Notes under the pieces: model-generated
What the model saw: only the letters and a program-made list of their open reading frames with translations
Databases searched by the model: none
What the model was told of the DNA's origin: nothing
Assembly: GCA_018398805.1 (NCBI GenBank)
Contig: JAGFBZ010000730.1
Coordinates: 335,001 to 399,000, forward strand
Reading direction: 5' to 3'
DNA: 64,000 nt
DNA from: Hirundichthys speculiger
Lineage: Eukaryota; Chordata; Actinopteri; Beloniformes; Exocoetidae
Shown here: piece by piece, positions 11,309-22,651 of the stretch
Layout of the letters: every line of letters starts with the position of its first letter
How positions within the stretch are numbered: position 1 is the stretch's first letter
Made by a program: the position numbers and the translations under genes

Positions 11309-14300
11309 GTCACTGGAGCTGGATGATTGTCTCATGAATATCACCTGTGACACTTTGTTTGAACTACATCTACCTGAAATTGATGCTGATATTGAGCTTT
11401 TGATCGGCTTGAATGCACCCAGAGTCTGGGTGCATTCAAGCCGATCAGAGCCTTGGAACCAATAAAGGTGATTCCAAGTGAAAATGGAGGACAATACACT
11501 GTTCAAACAATGTTGGGATGGACTGTTAATGGGCCAATAATTGGTGCAGCAGATATGGAGCAACCCAGTATCGCTGTTAATCGCATTTCAACAATTTCAA
11601 TGGGAGCAACAATTTCAACTAGATTTCCCTGAATGCGGCCAGCAGGAGCAACTGGGTCCATCAATATAAGACTGACTGTTTATGGAAATGATGGAAAACA
11701 CTGTTGAGCTGGTGGGTGGTCACTACACCATTGGTTTGCCTCTCAAGAACAGGGGTGTCTGCATGCCTGACAATCGCAAGCTAGCAGAGCAATGTGCCGT
11801 AAGTCTGAAGAGAAGGTTCCAGAAAGATGCTGTGTTTCATGCAGACTACACCACCTTCATGGACAGCATAATTTCTCGTGGGTATGCGGAAAAGATACCT
11901 GGTGAAGAGTTAGCATGCAGTCATGGAAGAACTTGGTAAATCCCACTCCATGGTGTATACCATGCATAGAAGAAGAAAATCAGAGTGTTTGACTGTGCTG
12001 CATAAATCCAGGGCATATCATTGAACACACAGCTGCTGCAGGGACCCGATGTTACCAGCTCGTTAATTGGAGTCATCATCAGGTTCAGGAAAGAATCCAT
12101 TGATCTGATGGCAGATATTGAGGCCATGTATCACCAGGTGCTTGTACCAGCTAATGACTGCAACCTACTAAGGTTCCTCTGGTGGCCCAGCAGGGATTTC
12201 TCTCAACCCATGGAGGAGTGCAGGATGTGTGTCCATCTCTTCGGAGCAACTTCATCACTGAGCTATGCTAACTTTGCTCTGCAGAGGTGTGCGTTGGATA
12301 ACGGTGACTCCTTCAGTTAGCAGGTGGTGGACACCGTTATGCACAGCTTCTATGTGGATGACTGTCTTGTCGCAGTACCCTCTGAGTCCGATGCCATTGC
12401 TCTTTATCATGACCTTCAAGCCATTTGTGCAAGAGGTGGCTTTCAGCTGAAGAAGTGGATCAGCAACAGCAGAAGTGTGTTGGCTGAAATTCCTGAAGAG
12501 GAGAGGGCAATGGATGTGAAGGAGATGGATTTGAATCATGATACACTACCTGTTGAAAGAGTCTTGGGGGTGCAATGGTGCATTCAGTCGGATTCATTCA
12601 AGTTCAAGATTGTGATCCAAGATCGACCTTTGACCCGTAGCGGGATTTTGTCTGTGGTCAGTTCCATTTACAATCCGCTAGGAGTGCTGGTGCCGGTGGT
12701 GCTAAAAGCCAAGTTGATGTAGCAGGATCTGTGTAGGAAAGGCCTTAGATGGGATGAGGTCATACCCTTACCCATAGCAACAGAATGGATGAATTGGCTA
12801 CAGGAGCTCCACCTACTTGAGGATTTCATAATCAACAGATGTTTTAAGCCTGTGAACTTTGGCACTGTAGCCTTTGCCCAATTGCATCATTTTGCGAATG
12901 CAAGTGAGGTGGGTTATGGGACTGCTACTTACCTGCTGTTGCGCAACACTGATGGGAAACTACGCAGCATCCTTGTCATGGGAAAGGCAAGAGTGGCTCC
13001 TTTAAAACCAATCACCATTCCCAGACTAGAGCTAACAGCAGCAGTAGTGGCAGCACGCATGGACAGGTTGTGGAGGAAAGAGCTGCAGATGACATTGCTA
13101 GATTCCGTCTTTTGGACTGACAGCACTTCAGTAGTGAAATACGTCAAGAATGAAACCTCCAGATTAAAAAAAATTGTGGCCAACCAGGTCTCTGAGATCC
13201 TTAAAGCTTCTCATGCAGCCCAGTGGAGATATGTGAGCACATCATCCAACCTGGCAGATATTATTTCCAGTGGACTTTGAGTGAAGTCATTCCTTAAGGA
13301 TGAAGAATGGTTGTGTGGACTGTGGTTTCTGCTATCAGAGCAGCAATGGCCTGTAGACCCAGACTGTTCAGGGGGACTGTCAGAGCAAGATGGCCTGAGC
13401 TCAGGAGGAGCATTATGGCTCATGCTGTTTTAGCCAAAGAAGACGACTCAGTGTCTCAGCTGATTGAACGTACCTAATCTTGGAACCACCTGAAAAGAGT
13501 AATGGGTTGGATCTTACGATTCAAACATAGACTCTAAAGTATCTGGAAGAAGAGGAAGGAGGTCAAGACACAGCAGTCAAACACAAAGAAGGATGCTACA
13601 GGGAAGAAGAGTTAAAGACTCATTTCATGCTTCTCTCACTGTGGATGAGCTAAAAGAGGCGGAGCTGGAAATAATTGGATTATACCAAAGAAAAAAATTC
13701 CCAGAGGAGTTTTTCAGCCTTCTAAAGAATCAAAATGTGAAGCAGACAAGTCAAATATACAAACTAAATCCAACGCTTGATAATGGCATCTTAAAGGTTG
13801 GTGGCAGGCTCAGCTGGGCAGCAATGCGTCAAGAGATGAAGCATACGGTCATATTGACCCAGGACCTACATATCTCTGACCTCATTTAGAGACAACTAGA
13901 CGAGGAGGTTGGCCATGGTGGAAGAACTCACATGTTGGCAAGGTTATGCAAAAAACACTAGATTACTGGGGCCAGTGTGGCTATACGAAGGATCCTGGCG
14001 AAATGCGTTGTTGCCGACGAGTTCTTGCGGTCCCACCCAGCCAATGGATGGCAGACTTGCCACTAAAAAGGATTTCTCCAGATGATCCACCATTTACCTC
14101 AGTTGGAGTTCATTGGCCCATTTGAAGTGAAACGTGGAAGATCTAAAGTGAAGAGATATGGAGTGATATTCACCTGCCTAGCTCTGAGAGCTGTCCATAT
14201 CGAAGTGGCTGCATCGTTGGAGACAGATTCTTTCATCAATACTCTACATTACTTTACAGCAAGGAGAGGCCAAGTCAAAGAACTCTGCTCGGACAATGGA

Positions 14301-14410
14301 AACAACTTTGTAGGCGCTGATCGAGAGTTGAAAAAGTCTTTGGAACAGTGAAATCAGTCTCGTATCCATGACGAACTCCTACAAAAAGGAATAATGTGGA
14401 AGTTTAATCC
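11309..14410 (+). pseudogene. BEL/Pao retrotransposon pol remnant (protease end, RT, RNase H, integrase)
   Basis: Pieces in several frames follow the BEL/Pao order. The end of the protease region (ELLIGLNAPRV) is at 11309-11466, and the pre-RT conserved block (ADYTTFMDSIISRGYAEKIP) at 11682-11939. RT is at 12021-12722 with the catalytic FYVDDCL near 12348, RNase H at 12789-13280 (PRLELTAAVVAAR, FWTDSTSVVKY), and the zinc-binding and integrase core at 13593-14351 (FIGPFEVKRGRSKVKRYGVIFTCLALRAVHIE region and CSDNGNNF). It ends at WKFNP near 14405, where another repeat begins. Stops and frame changes separate the blocks, and no LTRs were found. It is dead, truncated at both ends, and distinct from the younger BEL element at 28.7-33.7 kb, though its protease region is clearly related. 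Confidence 0.88.
11401..11447. repeat. Perfect 21-bp inverted repeat with 5-nt loop inside the BEL remnant
   Basis: Arms 11401-11421 and 11427-11447 are exact reverse complements around GAGTC. The left arm is the ordinary coding sequence for LIGLNAP; the right arm is its back-copy and replaces the expected downstream codons. Confidence 0.97.
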
Positions 14411-14415
14411 TCTAA

Positions 14416-14660
14416 ATCAGGGGTCTCAAACTGATCCATGAAAGGGCTGCAGGTTTTTGCTCCAACCATGCAGCAGCACAGCTGACTTGTTTTAGTCAAT
14501 CAACTAGTTGTCTTCGCTGAAGGTCTGAACCAGTTCACTTGATTCAGTTAATTTTGTTATGGTTTTTATGTGGTTTATATTTCACATGTTTTACTTCCTT
14601 TTTATTAGCACTTATTTATTCTTTTTAGCACTTATTTATTCTCACTAATTTATATAATTA
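14416..14660. repeat. Interspersed repeat (CAGGGGTCTCAAACTGAT start), copy A
   Basis: Shares GTCTCAAACTGATCCAT, GGCTGCAGGTTTTTG and CACAGCTGACTTGTTTT with 28434-28610 in the same orientation. The CAGG start resembles ends of small hAT-type elements. It truncates the BEL remnant. Confidence 0.6.
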
Positions 14661-15049
14661 ACTGGGTTTCAGGGGGTTTGAGATTTGAAAATATTTCATC
14701 AGAACAAAGCATTATCACCTCGGGACTATGGATGGAGGGACCCTCGGTCATGGAGCCGTTTGAATAAATTAATATTACTGTCACGGCTCTGCTTTTTGAC
14801 CCGGCCCGCGTTGCTTCCATTTTATATCTTTTTTAACGGTCTTATTATTACTTTTTATGGTCTTGATTATACCAAGAAATTGACATGGTCCCTGAGAGCC
14901 CATGCTCTCGGAGTTCCCCTTTAGGGGAACTGTGCCCTTCTCTTAACCTAACCCTAACCCTTAGACAAAAGCCAAATAGTTTTGTCCAGAATTCAAAGGA
15001 CAACAATGGAAAGACAGCGAGGTTCAACAGCAAGAACATAAGTTACTTA

Positions 15050-15840
15050 GGTAACTATGGTTCTGGGGACCACCAGTGGTTCGAGGCCCACACCCGGTGC
15101 AGTGTAGGTAGTATCGGGAGTGTGGGGGAGGGGGAGGGGGGCGTAGAGGAGTCCCTCTGGCCATGCATTGGCGAGGGCGTCCAGCCCCAGTGGCGCACTG
15201 ATCTCCATCGGGGAGAACCACAGAGGACAGTGTGCTGAACTCTGTGAGGCAAACAGGTCCACTCGGGCCTCCCCAAACCGATTTCATATCTGTTGTACCT
15301 GGGGATGCAGGCGCCATTCTCCAGGGGGCAGCGCCTGTACTGACAGGTAGTCTGCCACAGAATTTGTCCTGCCTGGCAAGTGCACAGCTCTCACAGATGC
15401 CAGGTGACAGTGGGCCCACACCAAAAGTAGCCGAGCCTCTCTCAGCGAGGCCAGGGATCTTGTTCTACCTTGGTGGTTGATGTGAATACACTGCCAAGGT
15501 GCTGTCTGTGTGGACAAGCCTGTGCTTGTCCCTGAGATAGGGGAAGAAGTGCTTCAGCGCCAAGCAGACGGCCAGCACATTAATGTGGATCTGTCGCCGT
15601 CGAGGGCCCCAGGTCCCCTGGACTCACCTGCTCTGCCACACAGCACCTCAGCCCGAGGGGGAGGCGTCCACTGTCACCACCTCCCGTCTCACAAAAATGG
15701 AGCCAAGCAGAACTCCATGGAGGAGGAACCGGCGGTCATTTCACCGCGGAGAAGAGCCATGCACGGTCGGGTCACCCTGACAAAGACACGGGGATCCAGG
15801 TGGAGACCGATGAATCACCACTGCAGGTGGCGTAGGTGCA
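15050..15840 (-). pseudogene. DIRS-type retrotransposon fragment (RT 3' end and RNase H)
   Basis: Read on the minus strand in alternating frames: CMALLR near 15760, REVVTVDASPSG near 15670, HINVLAVCLALKHFFPYL near 15560, VRAVHLPGRTNSVADYLS and LPPGEWRLHPQV at 15300-15450, then VDLFASQSSAHCPLWFSP and LGLDALANAWPEGLLYA at 15100-15250. This order is that of the RNase H region of DIRS1-like elements in fish. Several stops and frame changes are present. No tyrosine recombinase or terminal repeats were seen. Confidence 0.72.
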
Positions 15841-17140
15841 GCAGGTGTTATGGCTGAGGTTGCAGTCAGCATCCCCAACAGTCTGAGCCATGTCTGGACC
15901 CTTAGATCCGCCCCCAGACGGAAGGAGTGGAGCAGGCCTTTGTGGCTCGAGAAGATCTGATGAGACTGGACGTCGTCTAGCGTGGTATTTATACCAGAAC
16001 CGCTACGGTAGCCGACCGGTCACGGAGGTGCCTTTGTTTATATGAAATCTCGACATGCACAGAGTGCGAGAAGACACATCCACTTTGTTTACTGCCACTG
16101 GCAGTCAGGAGGGAACGAAGCAGAACCTGTAAGGTCTATCTCAGTCAGGCATGCCTACATGCCTTCAGAGCCATAAATAAGCTCTGCATAACCACAAAGC
16201 AAGATAAGCAGGTTAGCAAGGACTCTCCTTCCTGGAGAAGCCAAAACATGCGTTCTATGAAATGACCACTAGTAGATCGCTCCAAAAGTGAATATTTCCA
16301 CTGACCTCCTTGTTAAAATGTCATACTTTAAACCGAAATAAATATACTGAGAGCCTAATTAAAACAAACAACACAAAAACAGTTATTTGGATTTCACATC
16401 CATAACAGCAGTATAGGGGGAGGGGGTCAGATTAAACCACATATTCATGCATAATTAGGGTAGTGGTTCTTTTAGTAACAAGTCCATTAATCTGTACTGT
16501 CAAACAGCTGGATGACATCCCTTTAGCTTCTAAGCACTTTCAGTGAACTCGAATAGTGAGCTGTGAATTAGAACCATGACAAATAATCACTTTTCTAAGG
16601 AATAAATATAGCTTGTTGTGTTGTTAATTTTAAAGACCACTGAAGACTTCTGTGTTTCAGTTTTTTTCAGTGAGGGAATTTTTTTTATTGCTGTGTCATT
16701 TTAGTAAACTCATGAGAAGAAACTGTCTGTTATGACAGATTTCCACATAAACCATAAAGACCTTGAACGCTCCTTCATGGCTGAAGGATTCAGCTCCTCA
16801 GAGTGGGACCCTCCCCAGTGGAGGCTGTGTTTTGCCACAGCAGTGCTCTGAAACCAGCTCTGGGTTGGCCTGGAAGAGTCACTCATGGTCTGCCTGTAAG
16901 CAAGAGGCCTCGAGCTGTGAGCTTTACTGCACAGGCCCATGGAAAAGGCACAAATGATGTGTGGCATGTATCAGCTTGGTAACTGTGATGATAATGGAAA
17001 CATAGTTAAGAAGATTACAAAGTGCTTATGGTTAACAGCTATGCATTGGGCTGAAGGAAAGAGAGTGGAGAAGAGGGGTGTACTCTACTACAGACCATTG
17101 ACTGTTGAAAATGGAAAGAACGAATAATACACGGATTATT
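15841..17140. other. Unassigned sequence
   Basis: No gene, RNA or recognisable element. Short open frames here have no family resemblance I can see. 17107-17140 already carries a short direct copy of the start of the repeat that follows. Confidence 0.5.
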
Positions 17141-17144
17141 TCCA

Positions 17145-17832
17145 TTGGCCTGTTTTTTCATTTTGTATTTTTGATCCAAGTCTAAAATTGAAATATAAAA
17201 AAACAAGCATTTTTTTCATTTTTTTGTGTTAGATTAAAAAATGAAAAACAAAATAAAATGACACTTTTTAATTTTTTAAATTTTTGATTGACAATTGAAA
17301 ATGGAAAGAACGAATGATACACAGATTGATAAAGTTTCGGAACTTTTACATGGACATTTTCATTTTAAAGTTCTCCCAGACGGAGGATTCAACAGAAACA
17401 AGGTTATTTGTAACAACTGACAAGTTGAACTCCCCGTTAAATGTTTCTGCTGTTACCTAAGAAATTGCCTGTTTTAATGTTATGATTTTGGCTCAGGATT
17501 TAGTTGGTAGACTTTTTTTTATTTGTTATAGAAACAGGATGAGATTAATGCCCTGGCAGTGGCCATAAGCTTTACATTATTTGACATTTTTTAAGATGAG
17601 ATTTACATTAAATATGTGTTACTGACAAGTGCTGATGTTAAAAGTGTTTGAACAACAAATTTTCTGGTACTTTAGTTCATATGGCAGCAGAACATTTAAA
17701 TAAAAGTGCACTTTACACTACTTTTGAATTCACTATTTCATAGATTTTCCGTATGCAACGCGATTAATTGTGATTAATCAGGGAAATTATGCGATTTATC
17801 GCGATTAAAAATTTTAATCGTTGCCCAGCCCT
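17145..17832 (+). mobile_element. Non-autonomous DNA repeat, copy 2 (5' truncated)
   Basis: Matches 5575-6276 over its length, ending TTGCCCAGCCCT, a cleaner version of the copy-1 right end. No ORF. Confidence 0.65.
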
Positions 17833-17924
17833 GATCTGAACATTTACTTTTTAAAATAAAATTAAAATCTTTTTGGCTTGTACTCTTCTTCAGACAATGT
17901 ATTCCATGATTGGTTCTGGTTTCC

Positions 17925-18257
17925 ATCCATCTATTATCTATGCCTGCTTAATCCTATCTAGGGTCATGGGGATCTGCTGGAGCCTGTCCCAGCTCTGTTT
18001 GGGTGAAAAGCAGGGAGGTACATCCTGGACAGGTCACCAGTCCATCACAGGGCCACATGTAGACGAACCACCATGCACACAATCATTCCTAGAACCGTTA
18101 ATTAACCTAACATGCATGTTTTTGGACTGTGGGAGGAAGAAGAAAACCCACACAAGCACTGGGGGAGCATGCAAACCCCACACAGAAAGACCCCACCAAC
18201 CAGGAACCTTCTAGCTGTGAGGCAACACTGCTGACCACTGAGCCGCTGCGCTGCCAG
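17925..18257 (-). repeat. tRNA-headed fish interspersed repeat, minus copy
   Basis: On the minus strand it starts with a tRNA-like head (GGCTCAGTGGTCAGCAGTG) and continues with the conserved blocks GGACTGTGGGAGG (here inverted), CATGCATGTT and GACCTGTCCAGG. The same family occurs at 21801-22130 (+), and part at 26630-26760. Confidence 0.65.
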
Positions 18258-20695
18258 CTATTGATGTCATATTTTGTAAAACTAAAACAAGTAAGACTGT
18301 TGTGTTTTATATATAGATCTTTCAAATGCACTCTCAGTGATTGAGCCCTAATAATCATAATAACAATAAACATTTGAAATACAATTCAAATAACTCTTGG
18401 ATTTAATATGTAGATCTTTCAAATGTAGATTTTTTTTACATGCACCATTGTACTACATATGATTGAATCTGTTGGTGGTTGAGTTAATAGTAAAATATAA
18501 AAACGTTTTTTTGGGGTATTTGTTTAGTTTCTGACACTTTTAGATCATAAACATGCTCTGAGTGAAAGGGACCCAGTGAAATCATTTCTGCTCCTGAGAG
18601 AGGAAGAAAACAGGATTGTTTCAGTGCAGATCACACTCTGGTGTCTGTACTCTCAGTACCAGCTGATGTCTGCTGGCCAAACAGACAGCGCCATCTGCTG
18701 GAGGCAGTCGGTAATTGGATTAGAAATTGAGATCCAAGGAGTTAAACTTTGAGGAAAAATATGTTGCTGATTATTTTGTAGAAGAATGATGGTAGAAAGG
18801 ACGACCCACGACTAAATTGCCAGTTTTCTCTTATTTCTCTTTTTGTTGTGAATGTCTAAATATGGAAAGGATTGTGAAAACACAGACCAGTGAGAGTGAT
18901 TTATTGGAGTTTCGAAAGATGGTATTTGAGGGTAAAAGCTGATGCGATGGCCGGGAATCGAACCCGAGTCAACGGACCCGAAATATCTAAGCTTAACTCT
19001 CTTAACTATTCTCATTCATTTTCTTTGGTAGTCCTTATCATATACGGATGTAATACACTTTTTGGCCACTAACGAGTTTTGGGGGGCACTGTTTCCACCT
19101 CTTTGATAGTCGTAAGAAGTTCCGGGAGGTCCCAAAAAAACCCCAAACCATTTCATCACTCTTCGAATACAATTTTTTTCAACGTGGTTCTGTCCGATAT
19201 TTTCAAGAAGTTAAATCTGCTTTCTATGAACTTGAATCTTGAACTCGTAAGTTTAGTCTGATAATTGACTGCAATGATTTTGTTCGAAGAAAGATAACGT
19301 CCGCGGCCATTAAAAAAAAAAAAAAAACAAGTGAAATGTGTTAAAAATCAAAGAATTTTTTGAGGTTTGTTTGTGTATATGGATCTTTGATTTTGATTTT
19401 GTCATTGGAAGATTGTATTAAAAAAACCTAAGTAATGTTGGTAAAATATCTTCATTAAAATGTTGTCAAAGTCACTTTTATGTCACTGCAATAAATTCAT
19501 ATACAGTAATGTACAGTACATGAGCATAAGAGGTGCAGTTCCAGTCATAAATTATCTATCCCTCCATCCCTCCATCATTACAGCCTAGTATGCATTGAAA
19601 ACGTTGACTTGAATTAGCTTGAACGCTGTTGATATAAATGTGCCAACAGTTATTATTAATTCATATCTCTGTAATTATGATATTGATACATGATGTTTTG
19701 TGAGTAAAAGAAATGAAGGTAAAGAGAGTCAGCTTCTGTCCAGAATGGAGGAAGAATTTTTTTTAATCTGAAAGTATTTCTAATTTAATTTTTAAAAATG
19801 TTTTTCTAAATAACAGTTCTTAGTACATGTTACATTTTAGTATAAAGTTCAAATATTTTTCAGAAATGCAGAATCCATTTAAAGGTTACAGTATAAAACA
19901 CTCGGGACGTTTAACTATCTTCCTTTAGTTGAGTTGCCATCATTCAACATTGTGCAGTTTACATGTAAATACTTAAGTGCAAATTTTAATCCAAAAGTAT
20001 TTGTTTTCATGTTTGCACATTTCACTGTTACTTTTCTTTTGAAAGTTGAAATTTTAATAAACCATGATTGAGTGGAAATTTGCACAAAATCTCATGACTG
20101 TTATTTTGTACAAGCACAAACACATTTATGATGAATGCTGAAAAACTTTGTACCATGACATCATAAATATCAAGGCATTATTTAACTAAAATAACATTTC
20201 AATTACTTTGCTACAGCCAGGATGCAAACTGGAATGAGAATTATTTTTGTTTGTATATGATTGTTTTTATTGTTGTTTGTTGAACCAACACCAGTGTTAA
20301 TGCTGATAGAACATTCTGTGTATATTTACATACTCTGAACAATAAATATCTATATTTCTGTTGATATTTTTGACATTTGTGTCTTTGCAGTTATTTCAGG
20401 GATGGCGATGTAATTTTTTGCTTTCCAGTGAAATATATTTGTGTTGTATGTCACACACAAATTTTGATACAGATTGATAAGTCAATTACTATTAAAATCA
20501 AGTTTTATTGTCACTTATAAGCAGACATGCAGTTTGGACAACATAGAGTGGATTGAAATTCTGAGATGCTTTGGAAACATGAAACAGTAAAAATGAAATA
20601 AAACTACAAAAGAGCAGATTAAAACATCTTAAAATACAAAGTATCAAGTGTACATTCATGTAAACACACTGTATTAAAATCACAGATATTAAACT
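18258..20695. other. Unassigned AT-rich sequence
   Basis: No coding sequence recognised. Includes a GCCATCTGCTGGAGG block (18690s) common in fish repeats, and the tRNA-Gly-like segment listed separately. Confidence 0.5.
18943..18973 (-). pseudogene. 3' half of a tRNA-Gly(UCC)-like sequence
   Basis: On the minus strand it reads GTTGAC, T-arm CGGGTTCGATTCCCG and acceptor GCCATCGCA, as in the 3' part of a glycine tRNA. No matching D or anticodon arm is adjacent; the bases before it are unrelated. The missing 5' part is found at 20826-20868 on the same strand. Confidence 0.55.
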
Positions 20696-20825
20696 ATGAG
20701 TGCATCAAGCTGGGCTCGAACCGGCTTTCCTTACTTGGCAGGAGCTGCTACCCAGAAAGTCTACAGCGTTAGAAAGGCTGCAGTTTGATTGGCTGTCGCT
20801 CTGTTACACCTATGCGTGGCTGGCC

Positions 20826-20868
20826 ACTGCTTGGAAGGCAGCTATGCTAACCACTATACCACCATCAC
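20826..20868 (-). pseudogene. 5' half of a tRNA-Gly(UCC)-like sequence
   Basis: On the minus strand it reads GTGATGG (acceptor), then GGTATAGTGGTTAGCAT (D-arm/box A) and CTGCCTTCCAAGCAG (anticodon arm, anticodon TCC). It stops matching after AGCAGT. Its acceptor strand pairs with the acceptor of the 18943-18973 piece, with one G-T wobble. Confidence 0.65.
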
Positions 20869-21720
20869 ACAAAATGGTGAGATGGTCCAAATGAGATGGT
20901 CCGATGGCACTGCGAGTCTTTAAGCGCGAGTTTTCTCCGAAAGCAAAGATGTCTTGGCAGGAAGTGGACTGGACTGAAAGTACAACGCTGAGGCTGAGGA
21001 GGAACAGAGCAGACATTTCTAGAGGAAACAAGCAAGTAGCCCATATGATAGAGAGAGCACTTCCATCTGCAGCAGCGGAGAAAAGTGACTTCAAGAAATT
21101 AAATAAACCAAGAGAAATGAATAAACTGTCTTACAGCAACGTTACATTTCCTTTCATCCTTTCTGACACTGATAAAGTAGATTATAGTTGAACTTCTTAA
21201 TGGATGCCCAGCAACAGAGATGGAAAAACATCTGCTTTAGCTGCTTTGCTTCTTTCAGACTGTTTTTGTCCTCTCAGTTTCTTATTTAACTCACTTTATC
21301 TTTACTTGTCCATCAACAGCTGATGTGCTCACATGAGCATTACAGCCAACTTCCTGTGATAGAAATAGTAGCAGGAAAAAGGTAACGCTGCTCACTACAG
21401 TGACTCAATGCTGACTGTGCAGCAGTGATGGGTTGATGGCGCTTCATGGAACGTTATTGCCAAACTGTATTGATACGTGTCGATACTGTGTCACTGAATA
21501 CTGACACCTGCTGGACATTAAAAATCCCTAGAGTACGGTGTAGATTTTAGGACATCATCAGCCGTCAGAGTCAGGTCTCGCTCATCAGATGAAAAGTCAT
21601 CGTATCTCAGGAATATCTCTGTCTGGTATCAGGAAAACTTCTGTCAGGTATCAGGAAAACCTGATTCAGTGTGATTTTTTTTTTTCCATTAAGATCTGAT
21701 GTGTTTTCAAAGTGTTCATA

Positions 21721-21737
21721 GATATATATATATATAT

Positions 21738-21794
<57 letters not shown>

Positions 21795-21800
21795 AAGATA
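21721..21800. repeat. (TA)n-(GATA)n microsatellite
   Basis: About 20 bp TA followed by about 14 GATA units. Confidence 0.97.
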
Positions 21801-22130
21801 GCACAGTGGCTTGGTTGTCAGCACTGTTGCCTCACAGCAAGAAGGTTCCTGGTTCTCCCTGTGCTTGGGTGGGTTTCCTCCGGCTTCTTCCCACAGTCCA
21901 AAGACATACATGTCAGGTTAATTGGTGGTTCTAAATTGCCCGTAGGAGTGATTGTGAGTGTATGATTGTTCGTTTACATGTGGCCCTGCGATGAACTGGT
22001 GACCTGTCCAGGGTGGACGCCTGCCTTTCACCCGAAGAGAGCTGGGATAGACTCCAGCAGAGCCCTGTGACCCTGCATAGGATTAAGTGTGTGTGTGCTT
22101 AAGTAAGGCAGTTTCGGGGCTAGTTCTGGA
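21801..22130 (+). repeat. tRNA-headed fish interspersed repeat, plus copy
   Basis: Starts GCACAGTGGCTTGGTTGTCA and GTTGCCTCACAGCAAGAAGG, then CCACAGTCCAAAGACAT, TTAATTGGTGGTTCTAA and GTGACCTGTCCAGG. Same family as 17925-18257. Confidence 0.65.
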
Positions 22131-22206
22131 AATTCATTCTGCTTATGAAATGAAAATTATAGATATAATAAATATAGATCCATGACCAGTGTAAAAAACA
22201 ACACAT

Positions 22207-22212
22207 TTTATT
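22207..22212 (-). promoter_or_regulatory. Candidate polyadenylation signal for the UGT gene
   Basis: AATAAA on the minus strand about 155 bases after the C-terminal stop at 22368. Confidence 0.45.
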
Positions 22213-22367
22213 TGTATGGAATTGAGTTTTAAGGATGGTGTCAGTGATTGCCAGTATCATTCAACAGCATGTGTTACATGTGTAACATGTACAAAGAAAC
22301 ACACCAACATACGCGTACAGTGCATTACATTAAAACTTCTCAGGTGTCATTTTCTCCATGGCAGACA

Positions 22368-22651
22368 TTACTCTGATTTTTTCTTGACGATTTTTTTTCC
22401 GAAACACTTACGGATGCAAAACAAGCAGCATTTCAATGTTATCCAGAATACAGTTATGAGAAAGATGAACAAAAAAGCCAAATACATCAAGGCTATGGTA
22501 CTGAATCCAGTTCAAGTCATGTGCAGCTACTCTTAAATGTGCAGCTCCTTTGTGTCTCATGACAAATTCAGTCCAAAAAGTAGCCAGCTCTGCAGGAGGA
22601 ACAGGGCGATCAAGGTGTATTGCAGACATCTTCACCATCCGTTCTTTGTAA
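22368..22651 (-). CDS. UGT exon 5 (C-terminus) with one-base frame change
   Basis: Acceptor CTCCTTAG. Encodes [20 protein letters not shown] then DVFGFF, where the T6 run shifts the frame. The uninterrupted frame stops at a TAA about 60 bases on; the shifted frame carries the expected transmembrane helix and basic tail. Confidence 0.88.

Noticed and set aside
14944..14962. CCCTAA-type telomere-like repeats
   Set aside because: Only about three units; too short to call an interstitial telomere array.
18943..18960. tRNA-Gly complement as a retroviral primer-binding site
   Set aside because: The TGG that complements the added CCA is missing before it, the match is longer than a binding site, and no LTR end lies beside it.
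20904..21191. 95-codon ORF
   Set aside because: Ordinary-looking but without any motif, splice context or repeat family that I recognise.
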